Source: Gemmatimonadota bacterium | Lineage (GTDB): Bacteria; Latescibacterota; UBA2968 | Length of the DNA stretch: 64,000 nt | Direction: 5' to 3' | NCBI GenBank assembly: GCA_009838845.1 | Contig: VXRD01000022.1 | Span: 32,964-96,963 of the forward strand | Part shown: positions 35,686-44,731 of the stretch, one piece after another | How positions within the stretch are numbered: the first letter of the stretch is position 1 | Layout of the letters: each line of letters opens with the position of its first letter | Made by a program: the position numbers and the translations under genes | Notes under the pieces: model-generated | What the model was told of the DNA's origin: nothing | What the model saw: the letters and a program-made list of their open reading frames with translations, nothing else | Databases searched by the model: none

Positions 35686-36573
35686 GTGATCAATTACGGC
35701 GAAGGAGTTGCACTTGGGGCGTCACTGGTTTGGGCATCCACCAGCCTCGTCTTAAGAACGCTATCCCAGCACCAGCCATCGGCACTCATCACAGCTATCC
35801 GCTGTGGGATTTCTGGACCATTTTTCTGGATGCTATTGCCTTTCGGTCCCCCCCTATCCACACTCGTCAACGTACCACTGCACGAATGGGGGCTGTTGAT
35901 CGGCTCCGTATTCATCGGCATAGTCATTGGCGACCAACTCTATTTGCACGCCATGAAAGAAATTGGCGTATCGCGCACAATGGCTCTGGTTGGCACGCTT
36001 CCAATAACCACGCTCATTTGGGAACAACTGCTACTCGATGTACCCGTCACCCACACCTTTATTTTTGGATGCGTGTTGGCGGCATCCGGCGTTATCTTAC
36101 TCTCTCAACGACCACGCAAAAAACGCCAGGACACGCAAGAACACCCCATCCGCCTCAAACGCGGGATAATCTTCGCCCTTCTTACAGCCTTGCTCTGGGG
36201 TTTGAGTACCACCATGCTCAAACCTGCAATGACCCATCTCACCAGCATTCAGGCCAACAGCGTGCGAATGCCGCTCGTAGCCATGGCATTATTTGGTATT
36301 TGGCGGCTCAATCAGGGGCGCGGCAACCTGCGCGACATCGGATGGCGGACATTTGCTCTGATTGCCCTGACAGGACTTTTGGGCATGGGCTTCGGATCAT
36401 TCTTCTATGTCGAAGCCGTACTGTTTATCGGACCAGCCAAAACAGCAACACTAACAACTGCAACACCCGTCCTCTCACTTATTCTGGCCGTGATCTTTCT
36501 CAAAGAACAAATTACGCTCCGCCTTCTCGCAGGGGTTGCTCTCTGCGTGGCCGGCGTTCTGCTCGTACTTTGA
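35686..36573 (+). CDS. EamA/DMT-superfamily transporter
   Basis: This 295-residue protein has ten membrane helices in two EamA repeats (about 5-130 and 160-295). Motifs include SLVWASTSLVLRTLS, AMKEIGVSRTMALVGTLPI and GPAKTATLTTATPVLSLILAVIFLKE. Such transporters export or import metabolites. The start is GTG at 35686, with GGAG 7 nt upstream; the frame extends to 35641, but that part is the tRNA terminator. A promoter for the next operon lies after its stop, so it need not be part of the nitrile hydratase operon. Confidence 0.88.
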   Translation: MINYGEGVALGASLVWASTSLVLRTLSQHQPSALITAIRCGISGPFFWMLLPFGPPLSTLVNVPLHEWGLLIGSVFIGIVIGDQLYLHAMKEIGVSRTMALVGTLPITTLIWEQLLLDVPVTHTFIFGCVLAASGVILLSQRPRKKRQDTQEHPIRLKRGIIFALLTALLWGLSTTMLKPAMTHLTSIQANSVRMPLVAMALFGIWRLNQGRGNLRDIGWRTFALIALTGLLGMGFGSFFYVEAVLFIGPAKTATLTTATPVLSLILAVIFLKEQITLRLLAGVALCVAGVLLVL

Positions 36574-36588
36574 TCCTTGATTGCACAG

Positions 36589-36617
36589 TTGACAAAGTCT
36601 TAAGTACAAATTAAACT
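36589..36617 (+). promoter_or_regulatory. Promoter of the nitrile hydratase operon
   Basis: TTGACA (36589-36594), a 17-nt spacer and TAAACT (36612-36617), 56 nt upstream of the beta-subunit start. Confidence 0.7.
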
Positions 36618-36672
36618 ATGTCCCCTTCAGAAACCCAGTGAATATACACGACAGCTAAAAACAGGAGCAAAC

Positions 36673-37344
36673 ATGGACGGCATTCACGACATGGGCGGGA
36701 TGCATGGATTTGGTCCCATAGAGCGCGAAGAAAACGAACCCTTATTTCACCACCCCTGGGAAAGCCGGGTACTCGCCATATCCGTAGCCACACCTGTGCC
36801 GATCCCCGGAGGCTCTCGCAACAACATCGAAAACATGGATCCGGCACACTACCTCTCGTCCAGCTATTACGAAAAATGGCTATACTCCCGTATCAAAGGA
36901 CTGATCGACGCTGGCGTCCTGACCCCAGAGGAGATGGAAACGCGGATGGCGCTCTTCCGCAACAATCCCAATGCCGAAACGCCTGCACACCCCGATCCCG
37001 ATGCCGTCAGAGCAGAACTCAAACGACCGCGTCCCGCTAATCCACCCCAACAAAAAATGGACATCCAGCCGCAATTTTCCAATGGCGACCGCGTAAAAGC
37101 GCGCAATATCCACCCCGAGGGCCACACCCGGCTTCCCCGATACGTACGGGGCAAATACGGCACAATCATCAATTACTACGGCATCGATAACCTCCAGGAC
37201 ACCGAACTGCCCACAGGGTGTACAAATCGCCAGCAACCTTTATATGCCGTGCGCTTTGAAGCCTCGGAACTGTGGGATAGTGCCGCCGAAACAAAAAGTG
37301 CCGTCTATCTGGACATGTGGGAAAGCTATCTGGAATCAGCCTAA
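36673..37344 (+). CDS. nthB: Nitrile hydratase, beta subunit
   Basis: This 223-residue protein begins [17 protein letters not shown], the classical beta-subunit N-terminus. The [21 protein letters not shown] segment and the SH3-like C-terminal domain ([29 protein letters not shown]) are also clear. With the alpha subunit it hydrates nitriles to amides in the cytoplasm. Beta-before-alpha gene order matches cobalt-type enzymes. AGGAG precedes the ATG by 6-8 nt. The alpha gene starts 28 nt downstream. Confidence 0.96.
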   Translation: MDGIHDMGGMHGFGPIEREENEPLFHHPWESRVLAISVATPVPIPGGSRNNIENMDPAHYLSSSYYEKWLYSRIKGLIDAGVLTPEEMETRMALFRNNPNAETPAHPDPDAVRAELKRPRPANPPQQKMDIQPQFSNGDRVKARNIHPEGHTRLPRYVRGKYGTIINYYGIDNLQDTELPTGCTNRQQPLYAVRFEASELWDSAAETKSAVYLDMWESYLESA

Positions 37345-37372
37345 TCGTCCCCAGACACAAAAGGATATTTTT

Positions 37373-37972
37373 ATGAACACAGTTACCCAAACCGAGACCG
37401 ATGTAGCCCTGCGCACCAGGGCACTCGAATCGCTCCTGATCGAAAAGGGATTGATCACAACAGAAATTATAGACGAAGTCGTGGAAAAATACGAAAAATA
37501 CGTAGGTCCCCTCAACGGTGCCAGAGTGGTTGCCCGCGCCTGGACAGATCCGGACTACAAGCGACGGCTAATAGAAGATGGTAGAGCGGCAATTGCCGAA
37601 CTGGGGTTTGACAGCGCGCAGGGTGCCAAAATCGTCGTACTGGAAAACACCCCAGATGTTCACCACCTCGTCGTCTGCACCCTTTGCTCTTGTTATCCCT
37701 GGTCCGTACTCGGCTTGCCTCCGAACTGGTACAAATCCTACGCGTACCGCTCGCGAGCTGTACGAGAGCCAAGAGCTGTCTTGCGGGAATTTGACCTCGA
37801 CCTGCCCGACACCGTAGAAATCCGCGTCTGGGACAGCAACTCGGATCTCCGCTACATGGTCCTGCCCGAACGCCCTACCGGCACGGAAGACTACACCGAA
37901 GAACAACTCATCTCACTTGTCACACGCGACTCAATGATCGGCGTCGCCAAAATCGAATCGCCCTCAAAGTGA
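37373..37972 (+). CDS. nthA: Nitrile hydratase, alpha subunit (cobalt type)
   Basis: This 199-residue catalytic subunit carries the metal-claw motif [10 protein letters not shown] at residues 101-110 (Cys102, Cys105, Ser106, Cys107). Thr103 in CTLCSC is typical of the cobalt enzymes; iron enzymes usually have Ser there. [12 protein letters not shown] and AELGF further match the family. In active enzyme two Cys residues are oxidised. The frame opens upstream at 37244 in the beta gene, but ATG at 37373 with AAGGA gives the expected N-terminus. No amidase gene follows. Confidence 0.96.
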   Translation: MNTVTQTETDVALRTRALESLLIEKGLITTEIIDEVVEKYEKYVGPLNGARVVARAWTDPDYKRRLIEDGRAAIAELGFDSAQGAKIVVLENTPDVHHLVVCTLCSCYPWSVLGLPPNWYKSYAYRSRAVREPRAVLREFDLDLPDTVEIRVWDSNSDLRYMVLPERPTGTEDYTEEQLISLVTRDSMIGVAKIESPSK

Positions 37973-37979
37973 AGCCAGA

Positions 37980-38324
37980 ATGACTCAAAAAACCGACAAA
38001 AAAATCGCTACCCTGGACACGAAAATTGCCCTGCCCAGAGAAAATGGAGAACTCGTTTTTCAGGATACCTGGGAAGCGCGCGCTTTTGGCCTTGCCGTTG
38101 CACTCAACGAAAAAGACCTCTACGAATGGCGTGAGTTCAGTTCTCAATTGGCTTCGGAAATCGCCGATGCAGAACAAAACAACAACCCATCGAGCTACTA
38201 TGCCCGATGGGTCGCTTCCCTCGAAGAACTGCTTATTGATAGAGGCTTGATCAGCCGGGAACAACTGGACGCCAGAACAGCGGAATACGCCTCTGGCATT
38301 CACGACCATCATCACGACCACTAA
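37980..38324 (+). CDS. Nitrile hydratase activator/accessory protein
   Basis: This 114-residue protein resembles the N-terminal half of the beta subunit: LPRENGELVFQDTWEARAFGLAVAL and YYARWVASLEELLIDRGLIS are the standard motifs of the nitrile hydratase accessory (activator) family. These proteins deliver cobalt to the alpha subunit by subunit swapping. The C-terminus HDHHHDH is a probable metal-binding tail. It begins 7 nt after the alpha stop and closes the operon. Confidence 0.9.
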   Translation: MTQKTDKKIATLDTKIALPRENGELVFQDTWEARAFGLAVALNEKDLYEWREFSSQLASEIADAEQNNNPSSYYARWVASLEELLIDRGLISREQLDARTAEYASGIHDHHHDH

Positions 38325-38345
38325 AATTTACAACCAGCAAACCAG

Positions 38346-38378
38346 AAAGGGTTACGCCATCTCGACGTAACCCTTTTT
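38346..38378 (+). terminator. Terminator of the nitrile hydratase operon
   Basis: AAAGGGTTACG and CGTAACCCTTT form a stem around a 9-10-nt loop, followed by TTT. It resembles the tRNA-Leu terminator. Confidence 0.85.
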
Positions 38379-38460
38379 TACTATTAACTTTACTGGCGTT
38401 GTGCCCAGCGTATGCCTATGCTGTGAGCCTTCTCAAATTACGCGCTCTTCTTTTGATTTT

Positions 38461-38494
38461 TCCATCTGCGTTCATCTGCGTTCATCTGTGGATG
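38461..38494 (-). repeat. Iteron element C (GATGAACGCA type)
   Basis: On the minus strand, CATCCACAGATGAACGCA, then a second GATGAACGCA and GATGG, form 10-nt iterons. The element starts 6 nt after the stop of the sulfatase gene, between it and the terminator of the converging nitrile hydratase operon. Confidence 0.7.
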
Positions 38495-38500
38495 CTTTTT

Positions 38501-39937
38501 TCAACGCTCTCGCCCAGACACAAACAAATCGTAAGAATTTGACTGCCAGCCGCCATCATTTACAATTCCATCGTTGGTATCCCTCAACCATTTGACCATC
38601 CGATCCTTCATGCGTCTGAGCACGTGTTTGTACCCCAGCTTAGGCGCTAAATTGTGCAACTCCCCGGGATCACTCTCCAGGTCGTAGAGTTCATCTTCAC
38701 TACACGGATTGTAGATATACTTCCACTTTTGGGTCTGCACCATTCGAATCGTACACAGCGCAGGCTCGTACCCGTGATGCTCTGCAAAAATATCCTCTCG
38801 CCAATCCGACGGCGTCTCCCCGCGCAGCAAGGGCAATAAAGAACACCCATCGACCTTATCGGGAATATCCACGCCCGCCATCTCGAGAAACGTCGGCATC
38901 ATATCGACCAAACTCACAAAATCATCGCAAACACGATTGGGTTCAACAACACCCGGCCAACGGATCGCCAATGGAATCTGGTGCGTCTCATTGTACATAT
39001 TCATCATCTTATTAAACAAACGGTGACTGCCCAGCATATCGCCGTGATCCGAACTGTACACAATCATCGTATTATCCAGCTGACCCGCTTCTTCCAGAGC
39101 ATCCAAAACGCGCTGCACCTGATCATCGATAAACGTACAGTATCCCCAATAGGTCGCGATCACCTTCTGCCAATCTTGCCAGGTCAAATGACTGGCATTC
39201 CACCTGAGCATCTCCTTTTGCTGAACACTCGGTTTATCGACAAACTGCTCGTCGAAATTGATCCAGCGTTCCACAGTATTGGGATCGTACATCTCATCGT
39301 AAGGTTCTGGCACACAATAGGGAAAATGTGGACCAAAAAAACTGCTACAAATCATAAAGGGTTTATCAACCTCACAAAATCCTTCAATCAGATCAATCGT
39401 CCTATTGGCAGTCCAGTGCTCCTGCATATACTCGGCGGGCAACTGAGACCGACCGCAAAAAGGCGCGTCACCCCCCCATTCCATGCGTTGAACCTCCTGT
39501 GCATATCCCCAATCAAAACCCGCATCGCGCACACTCTGGTTCCAATCACGCGTCGTATGCCACGGATCAAACCCCCAAAATTCGCTATCCCCCTCCCTGG
39601 GCAAATGCCATTTGCCCACATAACCGACATTATAACCCGCGTCAGATAAAATCTGCGGATAGGCGGGCTTATCCAGAATATTCAAATCAAAAGCCCGATT
39701 AAAATTGCCCATATTCGACATCTGTCCGTGATTATGTGGAAACATGCCGGTAAGCAATGACCCGCGCGCAGGAGAGCAAAGGGCAATGGGCGTATAAGCC
39801 CGGCAAAAACGCATGCCCTCTCTGGCAATGCGATCAATCGCCGGCGTCTTGCACACCGCATTGCCATTAAATCCCAGCGCATCATAGCGCTGCATATCGG
39901 TAAGCAAAAAAAGGATATTGGGTCTCTCCGTGTTCAT
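38501..39937 (-). CDS. Sulfatase (formylglycine type)
   Basis: This 478-residue arylsulfatase-family protein has an intact signature, CSPARGSLLTG, with Cys54 as the formylglycine precursor. Other motifs are ILFLLTDMQRYDALGF (metal Asp), YVGKWHLPREG and VYSSDHGDMLGSH. The C-terminal DELYDLESDPGELHNLAP is the common sulfatase tail. No signal peptide is seen. The ATG at 39937 has AGGAGG 6 nt upstream; the frame extends to 39961. It lies 27 nt after the MFS transporter stop, which suggests import of a sulfated compound and desulfation inside the cell. Confidence 0.92.
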   Translation of the reverse strand: MNTERPNILFLLTDMQRYDALGFNGNAVCKTPAIDRIAREGMRFCRAYTPIALCSPARGSLLTGMFPHNHGQMSNMGNFNRAFDLNILDKPAYPQILSDAGYNVGYVGKWHLPREGDSEFWGFDPWHTTRDWNQSVRDAGFDWGYAQEVQRMEWGGDAPFCGRSQLPAEYMQEHWTANRTIDLIEGFCEVDKPFMICSSFFGPHFPYCVPEPYDEMYDPNTVERWINFDEQFVDKPSVQQKEMLRWNASHLTWQDWQKVIATYWGYCTFIDDQVQRVLDALEEAGQLDNTMIVYSSDHGDMLGSHRLFNKMMNMYNETHQIPLAIRWPGVVEPNRVCDDFVSLVDMMPTFLEMAGVDIPDKVDGCSLLPLLRGETPSDWREDIFAEHHGYEPALCTIRMVQTQKWKYIYNPCSEDELYDLESDPGELHNLAPKLGYKHVLRRMKDRMVKWLRDTNDGIVNDGGWQSNSYDLFVSGRER

Positions 39938-39964
39938 ATCAACCTCCTGATCATTTATCACTAA

Positions 39965-41206
39965 TTAATTTTTACCCCTCTGAAAACAAATCCAAAACAA
40001 AAACGCCCCTATTCCCGTGAGCACAGCCCCAGTCAAAAAAAGGCTCGAATATCCCGCAACCGGGATCATATACCCACCGCCCAGAGCCATTGCCGAATAG
40101 CCCACCCCCGACATCATAGCAGTCGCACCCGACATGGCAGTACGCCAGCGCACGGGCACCAATTCCTGATGAAAAATGGCAAAAGCCGAGCGGCGTATCG
40201 AAGCCATCGCCATAATCCCCATCAGACAAACCCCCGCAACAATCCAATTTGAAACCAGCGCCATAAAAAAAAGAAAAATAGCTGTAAAAATCGTTACCAG
40301 AACCACCGTCCGACGAATGCCCAAACGCGCAGAGAAAAACGGAAGAGACAGCGCAGCCGGAACAGCGAGCAACTGCCCCGCGGCGAGTTGTACACTGATA
40401 AGAGAAAGACTGATATTGAGCCCTTCATCCATATAAACATTAAAAAATGTTCGCGCAGCCGCTTCGCCGGCAACGTGGAGAACGGAAATCAGTGCGGTAA
40501 TAACAATGGCCGCAAGAGGAAGCACAGGCGCATTGGACACATCGCTATTATCCCCCTCTTCCCGCTTGCGTTCAACCTGAACATCCTGCGTGGCAAGCAG
40601 TGCGAAAACCGCCGGAATCAAACAAAGTACTCCGATGAACAGCGTATAGCGGTAAACAACCGGCTGCGCGAGTGACACATCGAGCACACCTGCCAAATAA
40701 TCCGGAACAACGCCCCCCAACATACTCCCGACAAATCCCGAAAATGGCATCAGCGCGGCCTGCACGGCAAAAACCGGATCGCGCTCAACCGGACTCGTAA
40801 TGCCCATCAAATAAGGCGTACCATTCACAATAAACAGCGCAATACCAATCACACCGAGCGAATAAGATATTAAAATAAAATAATCGCGCGTGCCGGAAGA
40901 AATCAACTCTGCCTGTGAAAGCAATCCAAAACCCGCCACAGACACACAAATCCCAACAACCATCGTAAACCGACTGCCCCAGCGTCCACCCAGCATCCCA
41001 CTGGGCAAACTGGACAGGGCAAAACAAAGTGCCCCCGTCGCATTGGCCAACCCCACAAATTCGGTATTATACCCCAGGCGCAACAAATAGAGATTGTACA
41101 AAAGGGGATAAATACCACCAAAAAGGACAAAACCAAACAGCGCATTAGCCATTAAATAGAGGCGCACATCGCGGGAAAAATGCACATTTGAAAAGAGAAT
41201 AGGCAT
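39965..41206 (-). CDS. Major facilitator superfamily transporter
   Basis: This 413-residue protein has about twelve membrane helices in two halves separated by a charged loop (DVQVERKREEGDNSD). Loop motif SGMLGGRWGSRF between helices 2 and 3 is the MFS A-motif. It probably imports the substrate of the co-encoded sulfatase. The frame runs to a GTG at 41233, but that segment lies inside iteron element D, so ATG at 41206 or a later codon is preferred. No ribosome-binding site is obvious at either, so the start is uncertain. Confidence 0.85.
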   Translation of the reverse strand: MPILFSNVHFSRDVRLYLMANALFGFVLFGGIYPLLYNLYLLRLGYNTEFVGLANATGALCFALSSLPSGMLGGRWGSRFTMVVGICVSVAGFGLLSQAELISSGTRDYFILISYSLGVIGIALFIVNGTPYLMGITSPVERDPVFAVQAALMPFSGFVGSMLGGVVPDYLAGVLDVSLAQPVVYRYTLFIGVLCLIPAVFALLATQDVQVERKREEGDNSDVSNAPVLPLAAIVITALISVLHVAGEAAARTFFNVYMDEGLNISLSLISVQLAAGQLLAVPAALSLPFFSARLGIRRTVVLVTIFTAIFLFFMALVSNWIVAGVCLMGIMAMASIRRSAFAIFHQELVPVRWRTAMSGATAMMSGVGYSAMALGGGYMIPVAGYSSLFLTGAVLTGIGAFLFWICFQRGKN

Positions 41207-41277
41207 CTGGATCAGGATGTTCAGAGCTTGCACTGGAGTGGTTCTATCCAGTGATGAAAGGATGTTCAGGATGACCG
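41207..41277 (-). repeat. Iteron element D (CTGAACATCCT type)
   Basis: On the minus strand, CATCCTGAACATCCT is followed by a hairpin CACTGGA/TCCAGTG and then CTGAACATCCTGATCCAG. It starts 1 nt after the CarboxypepD_reg gene stop and reaches the MFS start. Confidence 0.7.
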
Positions 41278-41278
41278 G

Positions 41279-42496
41279 CTACTGATTTCTACCCGAACCG
41301 AGCTTTTGCCATGCCGCGGGTAGATTGCCTTGCAGGAGTTCGCTTTTCATGCGGATATGTGCGGTATCTCGGTCCGCTGTATGTGCAGCCCAAAAAGTGC
41401 TATCTCGCGTGGTTGCCTCCGGCAGAATCACAATTTCCGGCGCCTCAAAAATTGCGGGTGGCAAATCCGTATTGAGATCATAGCGATAGCAACGCGTTGT
41501 CGCTTGCGCGGTATAATCGCGTGTCTTAATCGTACAAATTTGGCGCGCGGGCAACCAGTACTCGTTGAGATATCGCGTATTTTGCTGATAAACCTGCCAG
41601 TGATCTATGCCGCGCAATTGCAAGAGCGCGGGAAAATTGAGACGCAGGTCATAGCCTACAAGTGAAAAGTCATCGCGGGCGATCCATAAATCGCCGAGCA
41701 AGCCCGGCTTGTGCCCGTGCCGCGGCGACACACCAATGCGCGAAACGTGAAGATCGCCCACTTGCACTGTGGAAATGCGTTCATAATGGTAGTGTTCAAG
41801 CGCGTCGGACGATAGGGGATGCGGCGCGATTTCAAAGGATTTATCATCTACAATACCCCGTGCAGGGCTTTGCGTGAGACCCGGGGAAACACTCAACCGC
41901 CACTTGCCCCAATTGCGTATGCCCGTAATATGCTGCGCGAGACTATCGGGGGGTTGGTAATAGCCTTTAATCGTATATTCAATACCCGCAACGACTTCTT
42001 CTGTTTTGCGGTTGATCACCTTCTGGCTACTATACGCATCAAATGCATAAGTATCCATATTTGCGTAACCAGTGTGGAGATATTCGAAGCGGGTATTCGC
42101 GATCAGGAGGCGGATCAGATCGGGTGCTGAGATGTCCTGCACTGTGGTTTCCTCGCGCAGGAGTATAGGGATGGGTAAAAGTGAAAGTTCCAGCGTGGAG
42201 ATCAAACCGCGCGAAAGCACTAGGGTCGTATCTGATGGGGCATACCCCTGGCGACGCGCCTGAACGTGTGCGATCCCCGGCACGAGTCCGTCTATCTCAA
42301 TGCGCCCGTGCAGATCGGTAATGTGAACGCGGGGGAACTCACCCGCTCGGCGGATAACAACAGTGGCATAAGGCAGGCTTGCACCGGTATCGGCATCGCG
42401 ACACTGCGCGTCGAGAACAGATGTTGAATCAGTCTGGGCAAGTGAGATTGAAGGCCAGAGGAAAACAGAAAAAAAAAGAGGCAAAAAGCGAATCAT
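41279..42496 (-). CDS. Exported CarboxypepD_reg-domain protein
   Basis: This 405-residue protein begins with signal peptide MIRFLPLFFSVFLWPSISLA. A carboxypeptidase-regulatory-like beta-sandwich follows (residues 25-105, GASLPYATVVIRRAGEFPRVHITDLHGRIEI). The remaining 300 residues resemble outer-membrane-associated DUF5686-like or TonB-receptor-adjacent proteins: KVINRKTEEVVAGIEYTIKG, FSLVGYDLRLNFPALL, LNEYWLPARQICTIKT. It probably sits in the periplasm or outer membrane. ATG at 42496 is in an ATGA overlap with the upstream PLP-enzyme gene. Exact role unknown. Confidence 0.7.
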   Translation of the reverse strand: MIRFLPLFFSVFLWPSISLAQTDSTSVLDAQCRDADTGASLPYATVVIRRAGEFPRVHITDLHGRIEIDGLVPGIAHVQARRQGYAPSDTTLVLSRGLISTLELSLLPIPILLREETTVQDISAPDLIRLLIANTRFEYLHTGYANMDTYAFDAYSSQKVINRKTEEVVAGIEYTIKGYYQPPDSLAQHITGIRNWGKWRLSVSPGLTQSPARGIVDDKSFEIAPHPLSSDALEHYHYERISTVQVGDLHVSRIGVSPRHGHKPGLLGDLWIARDDFSLVGYDLRLNFPALLQLRGIDHWQVYQQNTRYLNEYWLPARQICTIKTRDYTAQATTRCYRYDLNTDLPPAIFEAPEIVILPEATTRDSTFWAAHTADRDTAHIRMKSELLQGNLPAAWQKLGSGRNQ

Positions 42497-43584
42497 TGTT
42501 TTTTGCCGCGCGCGAGAATATCCCACACGACTTCGACGCGGTCATCGCGCGTGCCGTAGATCTGATCGTGCAAAAATACGGTCATGTCGGAATACCCGGA
42601 AATAAATTGAATTTTATCGCCAATTTTTAGATCGCTATTCGTCAGGCTGAGTAAGGCGTGTTCTGCCGCCAGACCAGTTACGACAACATCTGTTCGGTCT
42701 TTGACCTCGGGCAATGAAGGATGGCTACTCGTCGTCTTGCGCCCAGCATCGGCAACTGCGCGGTCGGGAGCCGCGCGACTGATAACCGTGGTCAGCACGG
42801 AAAGCGCGTGTTCCAAACCGCGAACATGGAGGCCATCGCGATAATAAGTATCCATAAAAATGCCCCCGCCGGCCTGTATCTCAGTAATACCGGGAAAATC
42901 GGGAGTAAATGCGAGCGTACCCGTACCGCCCGCACTGACAATACCGACGCATAACCCCGCATTCTCGATAAGATTGCGCGTCTTTGACAACTCTCCCGCA
43001 GCCTTCTTGCAGGCGGCTTCTTTGGCGGCATCATCCAGAGACATCGCGTGCCCTTCGTAACCCATAATCCCCGCAAAAACCACACCGGGCGCGGCATCAG
43101 CCTGCTGTGCCAGCGCAAGGGTTGGGGCTCCCGGCGGCACACCACAGCGTTTCATGCCAACATCTACTTCAACAAGCACGCGCACGTTGACCCCAACATC
43201 TGTGGCCGCGTCACTTATCGCGTGGATATGAACGGGATCGTCAACCGCCACCATAACATCTGCGCGGCGGCGCAGGTTGACCAGACGCGCGACTTTTTCC
43301 CGTCCAACAACTTGATTGGCGACGAGTATATCCGAAATACCGCCATCTGCCAGCACTTCGGCTTCACCGAGTTTGGCACAGGTAATGCCAATAGCACCTG
43401 CACACAGTTGTTTGTGGGCAATAGCGGGCGTTTTGTGGCCCTTGGCATGGGGCCGCCAGTGCAACCCGCTATCTCGACATCGAGCCGCCATCTTCTGGAT
43501 ATTATTTTCCATCTTATCCAGATCAATGAGCAGCGCGGGCGTATCGAGCACCTGTATGGATTGACCAATTGGAGAATAGGGCAT
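42493..43584 (-). CDS. D-threonine aldolase / D-serine dehydratase-like PLP enzyme
   Basis: This 363-residue fold-III PLP enzyme belongs to the DSD1/D-threonine aldolase group. The PLP Lys lies in RPHAKGHKTPAIAHKQ. EVDVGMKRCGV and IMGYEGHA are barrel motifs. The C-terminal SGYSDMTVFLHDQIYG...DRVEVVW carries the expected metal-binding residues. It would cleave or dehydrate D-hydroxy amino acids. The start at 43584 is 8 nt after AAGG. It lies between malate dehydrogenase and the CarboxypepD_reg gene, with iteron element E just upstream. Confidence 0.88.
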   Translation of the reverse strand: MPYSPIGQSIQVLDTPALLIDLDKMENNIQKMAARCRDSGLHWRPHAKGHKTPAIAHKQLCAGAIGITCAKLGEAEVLADGGISDILVANQVVGREKVARLVNLRRRADVMVAVDDPVHIHAISDAATDVGVNVRVLVEVDVGMKRCGVPPGAPTLALAQQADAAPGVVFAGIMGYEGHAMSLDDAAKEAACKKAAGELSKTRNLIENAGLCVGIVSAGGTGTLAFTPDFPGITEIQAGGGIFMDTYYRDGLHVRGLEHALSVLTTVISRAAPDRAVADAGRKTTSSHPSLPEVKDRTDVVVTGLAAEHALLSLTNSDLKIGDKIQFISGYSDMTVFLHDQIYGTRDDRVEVVWDILARGKKQ

Positions 43585-43592
43585 AATAAACC

Positions 43593-43690
43593 TTACAAGT
43601 TAGAAGTGGGAAGTAAGAAGTTAGAAGACCTCCCAACACCGCCCCAAAGCGGCTACCTTTTCACACTTCACATTTCACACTTCACACTTC
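43593..43690 (-). repeat. Iteron element E (GAAGTGTGAAG type)
   Basis: On the minus strand, GAAGTGTGAAGTGTGAAATG and further GAAGTGTGAA iterons are followed by a GC-rich core (GCCGCTTTGGGGCGG) and then by complementary CTTCTAACTTCTTACTTCCC iterons. The element begins directly after the malate dehydrogenase stop and ends 8 nt before the PLP-enzyme start. Confidence 0.8.
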
Positions 43691-44701
43691 TTAAAGATGA
43701 ACATTGCTACCGCCCCACTCAGAAAGCGGAGGCAAGATGCCATCGTCAATAGTCTGGTCTCGCAACGCAGTCAGATGGGCGTAGGATTCGCGCAGAGCAT
43801 TGATATCGTCTTGAGTGCCTTCGGGCAGGGACCAGTTCACACCCGAAGCAGACAGGGTCACAGGCATAGCCATCATAATACGATCAAATTCTCCATCATT
43901 GAGATATGCACCGCAGGGCCAATCATAGGACTCGCCCGCCAGAACGCCGCGCAGCATAAAAACGCTTTGTTGTGCCGGCGATTGAAACGAAGAACGGCCA
44001 CGCAGATCGATAATGCGAGCGCCTCCCCCGCGCACGTGATCTTGAACACCGGTCCATTCATCGGCACTCATGCCAACGCCATTGACGGTCTCTCCATTGA
44101 GAATATCGGTAAGAGGCGTGCCGTCAATCTGAATACCACCAATAAATACGGCCATCTGTTCTCCGTGCCCCCCGTACGTGCGGCAACCAGTGACTTTGCT
44201 TTGTAAAATGTCGAAATGTTGTGCCAGTCGAGTTTGTAAGCGCGTGCTATCGAGCGCGGCGAGAGTCGTCACGCGCCCGGGTTCGAGTCCCGAATGTACC
44301 AATGTAGTCAACCCCGTAATGTCGGCGGGATTAAAAATAATGATGACAAACTTACAGTTGGAACAATACTGTTTGATATCGAGGCCGAGTTGTTTGGCAA
44401 TTTCTGCATTATCGCGCCGCAAGTCTTCTCGGGTCATGCCCTCTTTGCGCGGCGCGCCTCCCGAACTGATAACATAAGAAGCGCCTTCAAGTGCTTCGGC
44501 AACATCGGTTGTCCACGTAACATCGGCATTGGGAAAACCGCAGTGATAAACCTCCTCGGCCGCACCTTCAAGCCCAGGCGCAAAAGGATCGTACATAGAT
44601 ACGCGAGACGCCGTGCCCGAAGACAGGAGCGTTTGCGCAAGGTTAGAACCAATGGCGCCTGCTGCGCCCATTACTGCAACTTTTTCATCTGTCAGGTACA
44701 T
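43691..44701 (-). CDS. mdh: Malate dehydrogenase (lactate/malate dehydrogenase family)
   Basis: This 336-residue protein has the Rossmann motif VAVMGAAGAIGSNLA and the substrate loop GGAPRKEGMTREDLRRDN, where Arg favours malate over lactate. NPADI follows, and catalytic His lies in YGGHGEQMA. It interconverts malate and oxaloacetate with NAD. ATG at 44701 has AGGAG 5-6 nt upstream. It heads a minus-strand group of five genes. The C-terminal part after residue 200 is somewhat divergent from well-known Mdh, so another 2-hydroxyacid substrate is possible. Confidence 0.82.
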   Translation of the reverse strand: MYLTDEKVAVMGAAGAIGSNLAQTLLSSGTASRVSMYDPFAPGLEGAAEEVYHCGFPNADVTWTTDVAEALEGASYVISSGGAPRKEGMTREDLRRDNAEIAKQLGLDIKQYCSNCKFVIIIFNPADITGLTTLVHSGLEPGRVTTLAALDSTRLQTRLAQHFDILQSKVTGCRTYGGHGEQMAVFIGGIQIDGTPLTDILNGETVNGVGMSADEWTGVQDHVRGGGARIIDLRGRSSFQSPAQQSVFMLRGVLAGESYDWPCGAYLNDGEFDRIMMAMPVTLSASGVNWSLPEGTQDDINALRESYAHLTALRDQTIDDGILPPLSEWGGSNVHL

Positions 44702-44731
44702 CGATACTCCTCTTTCAGGTGAACGATTGAG

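Noticed and set aside
35583-36614. 343-residue plus-strand frame overlapping the EamA gene
   Set aside because: It runs from inside tRNA-Leu and its terminator and has a His/Thr/Arg-rich shadow composition; the other frame gives a proper ten-helix transporter.
41207-41233. N-terminal extension MQALNILIQ of the MFS protein
   Set aside because: This stretch is encoded by iteron element D and lacks a ribosome site, so it was not counted as part of the protein.
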